From assembly GCA_947385185.1 (NCBI GenBank), contig CANDJX010000013.1:1-18310 (forward strand): 18,310 nucleotides of DNA, written 5' to 3'. The translations under genes and the position numbers were made by a program. Source of the stretch: an uncultured Clostridia bacterium. GTDB taxonomy: Bacteria > Bacillota > Clostridia > Christensenellales > Pumilibacteraceae. Position 1 is the stretch's first letter. The number at the start of each line of letters is the position of its first letter. The notes beneath the pieces were generated by a model. That model was not told where the DNA came from. It saw nothing but the letters and a program-made list of their open reading frames with translations, and ran no database searches. This document shows positions 14,800 through 18,310 of the stretch, piece by piece.

Positions 14800-15507
14800 T
14801 TAAGCGCGGGCGAACGAATGCCGCCCTATCGTCAACTCCACCTTCAGCGACCATATCCATTTGCTTGTCGCAGTTGCGGGATTGTAGTAATACAGACAGC
14901 CGTTAGTCGGATCCCAACCGTTTACCGCGTCTTTGGCGGCTTGTGTCGCGGTGCTGTTCGGCGTATAATTGATCTGACCGTCGGACACGCAGGTAAACGC
15001 GCCGGACTGATAGATCACGCCCGAAATGGTATTCGGGAACTTGGACGAACGGACGCGGTTCAAAACCACCGCGGCTATCGCGACCTGACCGGTATAAGGC
15101 TCTCCTCTCGCCTCGGCGTACACGCACCGCGCGAGCAAGTTCATTTCGCTCGACGAATATCCGCCCGCGCCGGACGACGAGCCCGTAAGCGTTATACCGA
15201 GCGCTTTTTCGGTCTTGCTTCCGACGATACCGTCCTGAACGAGTCCGTAATCTTTCTGAAACGCTTTGACCGCCGCACGCGTCTTAGGACCCCAGATACC
15301 GTCGACGGAAATTTTATAATATCCGAGCGCTTTGAGCCGCGTCTGCACGGCTTTGATGTTCGCCTTCGTGTCGCCCTTGACGATATTCGCCGCGTCGGCG
15401 GATATGACTGTTTCGGGCTGCGCAAAGAACGAAATCATTCCCGCGGTTATGCCGACCGCGCAAAAAACGAGCGCAAACACGAGGCAAAGGATTTTTGCTT
15501 TCTTCAT
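14800..15507 (-). CDS. sleB: Spore cortex-lytic enzyme SleB
   Basis: A 235-aa lytic transglycosylase that degrades spore cortex peptidoglycan at germination. Residues 4-28 are a signal or anchor segment. Residues 45-104 form a peptidoglycan-binding domain (VKGDTKANIKAVQTRLKALG ... GIWGPKTRAAVKAFQKDYGL). After a Ser/Gly linker, the hydrolase_2 catalytic domain spans about 118-235, with the conserved ARCVYAEARGEPYTGQVAIA and Glu132 as candidate catalytic acid, and ending WIWSLKVELTIGRHSF. AAGGAGG lies 7 nt before the ATG. It normally forms an operon with ypeB, which here follows after the repeat block. It is divergent from spoIIR and a possible forespore promoter lies in the 85-bp gap. Confidence 0.95.
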   Translation of the reverse strand: MKKAKILCLVFALVFCAVGITAGMISFFAQPETVISADAANIVKGDTKANIKAVQTRLKALGYYKISVDGIWGPKTRAAVKAFQKDYGLVQDGIVGSKTEKALGITLTGSSSGAGGYSSSEMNLLARCVYAEARGEPYTGQVAIAAVVLNRVRSSKFPNTISGVIYQSGAFTCVSDGQINYTPNSTATQAAKDAVNGWDPTNGCLYYYNPATATSKWIWSLKVELTIGRHSFARA

Positions 15508-15540
15508 ATTCTTCCTCCTTGTTTCAAATTATGACAAAAT

Positions 15541-15570
15541 CAGTATGCGCCGCACGGAGTGAAAATATTT
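15541..15570. promoter_or_regulatory. Face-to-face forespore-type promoter elements of sleB and spoIIR (tentative)
   Basis: Minus strand: AAATA (15566-15570), an 18-nt spacer and CATACTG (15541-15547), close to the sigma-G pattern; the start would lie about 27 nt before the sleB ATG, well placed with its Shine-Dalgarno. Plus strand: GTATG (15543-15547), 13 nt, then GAAAATATT (15561-15569), a partial match to sigma-F. The two overlap so that the -35 of one is the -10 of the other. No sigma-A promoter is seen in the 85-bp gap. Confidence 0.3.
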
Positions 15571-15592
15571 ATTAACGGGCAAAATCCGTGGT

Positions 15593-16102
15593 ATGAAAAA
15601 ATACGTCGTAATTGTAGTAAGCATAATACTTCTGCTCGCCGCCCTGCCTGTTTTCGGCAGTTGCGCGTCGGACGAGTCACCTATCCGCATACATATCCGA
15701 GCCAATTCGGACGGTAAAGAAGATCAGGCGGTCAAATATATCGTGCGCGACGAAGTAGTCGAATACCTTTCGCCGCTGCTTTCAAAGGCGCGCGGACGCG
15801 AAGAAGCGTATCGCATAATTTCGGCTTCGCTCTGCGGCATAGAAAAAACCGCAACCGAGAAGTTGAAAAGTTGCGGTTTCGATTATAAAGCAAAGGCGAA
15901 AATGAGTTACGAGCTCTTTCCGGACAGGGACTACGGCGACGTGACCTACGCCGCGGGATATTACGACGCGCTCATAGTCGAGCTCGGCACGGGCACGGGC
16001 GGAAACTGGTGGTGCGTCGCGTATCCGCCGCTGTGTTTCTACGGCTCGGACGGCGAAGAATTCGGATATTCGAGCATAATCGCCGAGCTTCTCGGGCTGT
16101 AA
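15593..16102 (+). CDS. spoIIR: Stage II sporulation protein R
   Basis: A 169-aa SpoIIR, the forespore signal protein that triggers SpoIIGA to process pro-sigma-E in the mother cell. Residues 4-22 are a signal/anchor segment. Family hallmarks are IRANSDGKEDQAVKYIVRD (35-53), the GFDYKAKA and YELFPDRDYGDVTYAAGYYD region (about 95-125) and the highly conserved NWWCVAYPPLCF (138-149). It lacks a good Shine-Dalgarno site, and ACGG/CCGT just upstream can form a small hairpin. A perfect 10-bp inverted repeat (AAACCGCAAC at 15846-15855 and GTTGCGGTTT at 15870-15879) sits inside the coding region. It is divergent from sleB and convergent with ispE. Confidence 0.93.
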   Translation: MKKYVVIVVSIILLLAALPVFGSCASDESPIRIHIRANSDGKEDQAVKYIVRDEVVEYLSPLLSKARGREEAYRIISASLCGIEKTATEKLKSCGFDYKAKAKMSYELFPDRDYGDVTYAAGYYDALIVELGTGTGGNWWCVAYPPLCFYGSDGEEFGYSSIIAELLGL

Positions 16103-16166
16103 AAATTCATTCCGACGGCTGTTTGCACGGGCTGTTAAATCTGCGCGCGGTCGCACGGAATTCGGT

Positions 16167-16284
16167 TTATAAAACTTATATCGCCGGAATTTTGCCGAAC
16201 CGCGAATGATTGGCGGTTTTATAAAACCTCTACGCCGACGGGCGAATGCGTTATCTGCGACGGCATTCGCGCTTATGCAAAGCA
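16167..16284. repeat. Duplicated 3' end of ispE downstream of its stop
   Basis: 16216-16250 repeats 16285-16319 (the last codons and stop of ispE) with few changes: the minus strand reads SPVGVEVL-stop in the copy against SPVGVEIL-stop in the gene, 69 nt apart. A weaker third copy (TTTATAAAAC...ATCGCCGG) starts near 16166. The rest of the 16103-16287 gap has no gene and no evident terminator. Confidence 0.65.
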
Positions 16285-16287
16285 GTT

Positions 16288-17118
16288 TTATAAAATCTCT
16301 ACGCCGACGGGCGAGTACGTTACAGCACGAACGGCGCTTATATCGCTCTGCGCCGAGATTGCGGCAACGTCGCTTGCGCGGGCACGGCTATCGCGTGAAA
16401 TTGCGAATATACAGCCGCCGCTGCCTGTGACGCGGGCGTTCAACCCGAGAGAAGCAAGCCGATCGATTTCGCGCCCGATGTTCGGGCAAAGACGGATCGC
16501 CGCGGGCGCAAGGTCGTTCACGAGCATTTCTTCGGGCAGATTGCCGCGCAGAAGCTCGCGCACAAACTCGTCGTTCGAGTTCGGCTTGCCCGCTCCGCCT
16601 ATGCGGTCATAAAGTTTATAGCACTCGGGTGTGCTCACACTGCCGACGCCGACGATAAGCGCGTCGAACGACCCGCGAAAATCTACGGGCTGTATAACGT
16701 CGCCGACGCCGAGGACGCGAGCCGTCCCGCCGCGGGTCATGAAATAAACGTCGCTGCCGACTTTGGAAGCGAGTTTTTTTATATCGACGCCCGCGAGTAA
16801 TTCCGCCGCTTTAAGCACGGCTGCACCGTCCGCGGACGACCCGCCCATACCGCCTCCGATCGGTATGCCCTTTTTTATCTCGACGGCGAGTTTAAGCCCG
16901 CATTCCTCCTCGACGAGTTTCGCCGCCTTAAAAGCGGTGTTATCCGTGCGGCTTATGTCGGCGTTTGCAAACACGACCGACGTTTCGTTTGCTTCGCGAA
17001 CGACAAGTTCGTCAAAAACGGACACGGTCGTCATAACACTGTCGAGCGTATGCATCCGCCCGACCGTACCTGTAATAAAAAGCGAAAGATTGAGTTTTCC
17101 GTAAGCTCGAAGTTTCAT
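16288..17118 (-). CDS. ispE: 4-diphosphocytidyl-2-C-methyl-D-erythritol kinase
   Basis: A 276-aa GHMP kinase of the MEP isoprenoid pathway that phosphorylates CDP-methylerythritol. It starts KLRAYGKLNLSLFITG (Lys8-Leu-Asn-Leu as the family KINL motif). The ATP-binding glycine loop is PIGGGMGGSSADGAAV (86-101), GSDVYFMTRGGTARV (121-135) contains the catalytic Asp123, and TGSGGCIFAI (231-240) is the third GHMP motif. The usual R-x-D-G-Y-H near residue 20 is reduced to GRMH, an unusual feature. The promoter's -10 box is 6 nt before the ATG and there is no Shine-Dalgarno, so the message appears leaderless. Its last codons are duplicated downstream. Confidence 0.93.
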   Translation of the reverse strand: MKLRAYGKLNLSLFITGTVGRMHTLDSVMTTVSVFDELVVREANETSVVFANADISRTDNTAFKAAKLVEEECGLKLAVEIKKGIPIGGGMGGSSADGAAVLKAAELLAGVDIKKLASKVGSDVYFMTRGGTARVLGVGDVIQPVDFRGSFDALIVGVGSVSTPECYKLYDRIGGAGKPNSNDEFVRELLRGNLPEEMLVNDLAPAAIRLCPNIGREIDRLASLGLNARVTGSGGCIFAISRDSRARASDVAAISAQSDISAVRAVTYSPVGVEIL

Positions 17119-17124
17119 ACGAGT

Positions 17125-17153
17125 ATTATATCACGCCGCCGCACAAAAAGCAA
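17125..17153 (-). promoter_or_regulatory. Sigma-A promoter of ispE, leaderless arrangement
   Basis: On the minus strand TTGCTT (17148-17153), a 17-nt spacer, a perfect TATAAT (17125-17130) with an upstream TG (extended -10), then ACTCGT and the ATG at 17118. The predicted transcription start is the A of the start codon or an adjacent base. Confidence 0.75.
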
Positions 17154-17242
17154 CAAAGAAAAAGGATCGCCCGCATAAAGGGTGTGTTCCTTATGGAATT
17201 ATTCTTGAAGAATGTTTGTCATGACGAATTTTCTCTATGGTA

Positions 17243-17293
17243 AAAATAATAGCCCACTGACTTCGTAAACGAAGTATAGTGGGCTATTATTTT
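17243..17293. terminator. Long bidirectional hairpin, probable terminator of the right-edge gene
   Basis: AAAATAATAGCCCACT (17243-17258) pairs perfectly with AGTGGGCTATTATTTT (17278-17293); an inner stem ACTTCG/CGAAGT closes on TAAA. It ends in TTTT on either strand. On the minus strand it would stop transcripts from the right-edge gene after they cross the CGTCATTGCGAG repeats. No plus-strand gene ends nearby. Confidence 0.6.
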
Positions 17294-17310
17294 AATTTGT
17301 ATATCTCGGT

Positions 17311-17398
17311 CGTCATTGCGAGGCTTCGCCGAAGCAATCCGGACTGTTTTTTTCACTCTTTACTAGATTGCTTTGTCGCTTCGCTCCGCGCAATGACG
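17311..17398. repeat. CGTCATTGCGAG palindromic repeat, copy A (88 bp)
   Basis: Begins CGTCATTGCGAGGCTTCGCC and ends GCTCCGCGCAATGACG, with terminal inverted repeats CGTCATTGCG / CGCAATGACG and an inner GCAATCC...GATTGC pair. This is a widespread style of dispersed bacterial repeat. It lies in the 561-nt non-coding gap 17119-17679. Confidence 0.8.
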
Positions 17399-17417
17399 GG
17401 AATGGGTGTTTCCTATT

Positions 17418-17505
17418 CGTCATTGCGAGGCTTCGCCGAAGCAATCCGGACTGTTTTTTTCACTCTTTACTAGATTGCTTTGTCGCTTCGCTCCGCGCAA
17501 TGACG
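17418..17505. repeat. CGTCATTGCGAG palindromic repeat, copy B (88 bp)
   Basis: Same 88-bp sequence as copy A, starting 107 nt later; the flank GGAATGGGTGT is also shared, so copies A and B arose by tandem duplication. Confidence 0.8.
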
Positions 17506-17524
17506 GGAATGGGTGTCTTTTACT

Positions 17525-17658
17525 CGTCATTGCGAGGCATCGCCGAAGCAATCCGGGAGATGGATTTTCAGTTCGTCATCTCTCGGATTGCTTTTCGCTT
17601 TTTCCGCGCGGTTATACACACCGAATTGATTTGTCGCTTCGCTCCGCGCAATAATGTC
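17525..17658. repeat. CGTCATTGCGAG palindromic repeat, copy C (diverged, with insertion)
   Basis: Starts with the same left end (one base changed, GGCATCGCC), has a different centre with CAATCCGGGAGATG / CATCTCTCGGATTG pairing, then about 38 extra bases and a partial right end GTCGCTTCGCTCCGCGCAATAATG. It ends about 20 nt before the stop codon of the right-edge gene. Confidence 0.6.
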
Positions 17659-17679
17659 ATTGATTATGACGAATGACTT

Positions 17680-18309
17680 TTACTTCTTCTCCTGTTCGTC
17701 GAAGAAATTATAGAAATTATTCGGATCGTAGCCGCCCGTCTTGCTCCGTCCGCGACGGTTGAACAGCCCTTCCGCTTCCGGCATGGAATCGGAATCTATT
17801 GTAGCCGCATTATCGTTTCGTCCGCCGCTCGCGTCAACCGTAGTAGTAGTCGTAGTCGTCGTTATAGCTCCGGGCACTACGTTGTTGACGATATTGCTTT
17901 CGGGCAACGCCGGACGTTCTTCACCGCCCTGCACGGCAACGATCTGCGTGCTTGTCGCTTTACGTATAGCGTCTACAAGCATTGCTCCGAGCGCTTCCAT
18001 ATCGGTATTTTTGGTCCCCGTCTGGACATAAGTCGGATGACTTTCCGCTCTGAGCCGCGCGAATTCGGCTTCTACTTTGGCTTGGAGGGCTTGTTGCGCC
18101 GCTTTCGCCTCGGCAGCCGCCTGGGCTTCCGCACGCGCCGCCGCAACTTTTTCGGCGGTTTCCTGGTCGTGACGGAGTCGCTCTATTTCCGCTTTAAGTT
18201 CGGCAAAGCCGTCCGCGGGCATATAGCCCATAGGCATTTGCATAGGCATTTGCGGCATAGGCTGTTGCATCTGAGGCTGAGGTTGAGGTTGAGGCGGCTG
18301 TTGAGGCTG
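17680..18309 (-). CDS. Unrecognised protein, C-terminal part; Gln/Pro/Met-rich then coiled coil; runs off the right edge
   Basis: The last 209 residues of a protein whose start lies outside the window. The open frame continues to the edge, so the ATG at 18270 is probably internal. Order of features: a low-complexity Pro-Gln stretch (QPQQPPQPQPQPQ), a Met/Pro/Gln stretch (MPQMPMQMPMGYMPADGF), an Ala/Glu/Lys-rich coiled coil of about 60 residues (ELKAEIERLRHDQETAEK onward), a short folded-looking segment (MEALGAMLVDAIRKATS), a run of eight Thr, and an Asn/Asp/Arg tail ending GGYDPNNFYNFFDEQEKK. No signal peptide or membrane segment is visible. I do not recognise a family; a scaffold or surface-associated role is possible but not shown. 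Confidence 0.7.
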   Translation of the reverse strand, partial: QPQQPPQPQPQPQMQQPMPQMPMQMPMGYMPADGFAELKAEIERLRHDQETAEKVAAARAEAQAAAEAKAAQQALQAKVEAEFARLRAESHPTYVQTGTKNTDMEALGAMLVDAIRKATSTQIVAVQGGEERPALPESNIVNNVVPGAITTTTTTTTVDASGGRNDNAATIDSDSMPEAEGLFNRRGRSKTGGYDPNNFYNFFDEQEKK

Positions 18310-18310
18310 T

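Noticed and set aside
17279..17676. Frames of 64-102 codons across the CGTCATTGCGAG repeats
   Set aside because: They translate the repeat units twice (SLLDCFVASLRAMTG) and have no ribosome binding site; this is a known artefact of such repeats.

Overview
The window looks like chromosomal DNA of a spore-forming member of the Bacillota, most likely an uncultured clostridial lineage. The evidence is spoVG, spoIIR and a sleB/ypeB germination pair, DnaD- and DnaI-type primosome proteins, consensus sigma-A promoters, AGGAGG-type ribosome binding sites and Rho-independent terminators. Base composition is mixed (judged by eye, not computed). I see no prophage, CRISPR array, rRNA or tRNA. Apart from short palindromic repeats this is ordinary core-genome content, and I do not find a clear new multi-gene system.

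Layout. 1-2670 is read leftward: a guaA fragment, a TrmH/SpoU RNA methyltransferase, an 8-oxoguanine DNA glycosylase, a 158-bp structured inverted-repeat element, then spoVG with a consensus promoter. 2725-5266 is a rightward operon (MarR regulator, cysE, cysS) ending in a strong terminator; it couples a possible thiol or stress regulator to cysteine synthesis and charging. 5446-8609 is a leftward sbcD-sbcC pair. A divergent promoter region then leads into the rightward, overlapping cluster dnaD-like / dnaI-like / PHP phosphatase / Cys-rich zinc ribbon (8729-12001), followed by a nitroreductase with a TTG start. A bidirectional terminator separates this from the leftward sleB-ypeB pair. spoIIR is divergent from sleB, ispE converges on spoIIR, and a partial gene of unknown function enters from the right edge.

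The accessory signal is in the repeats. The sleB-ypeB pair is split by 676-715 nt of repeats: a nested array of TGTCAT...ATGACA arms and a perfect 119-bp direct duplication. Another repeat family (CGTCATTGCGAG...) occurs three times at 17311-17658. The last codons of ispE are duplicated downstream of its stop. Three genes (trmH-like, marR, ispE) have consensus promoters whose -10 box lies only 6-10 nt before the ATG and no Shine-Dalgarno site, so they look leaderless or nearly so. The DnaD-like protein appears to carry four tandem DnaD-C-type repeats, and a 67-aa zinc-ribbon protein ends in a Cys cluster like the N-terminal motif of Mrp/ApbC iron-sulfur carriers.
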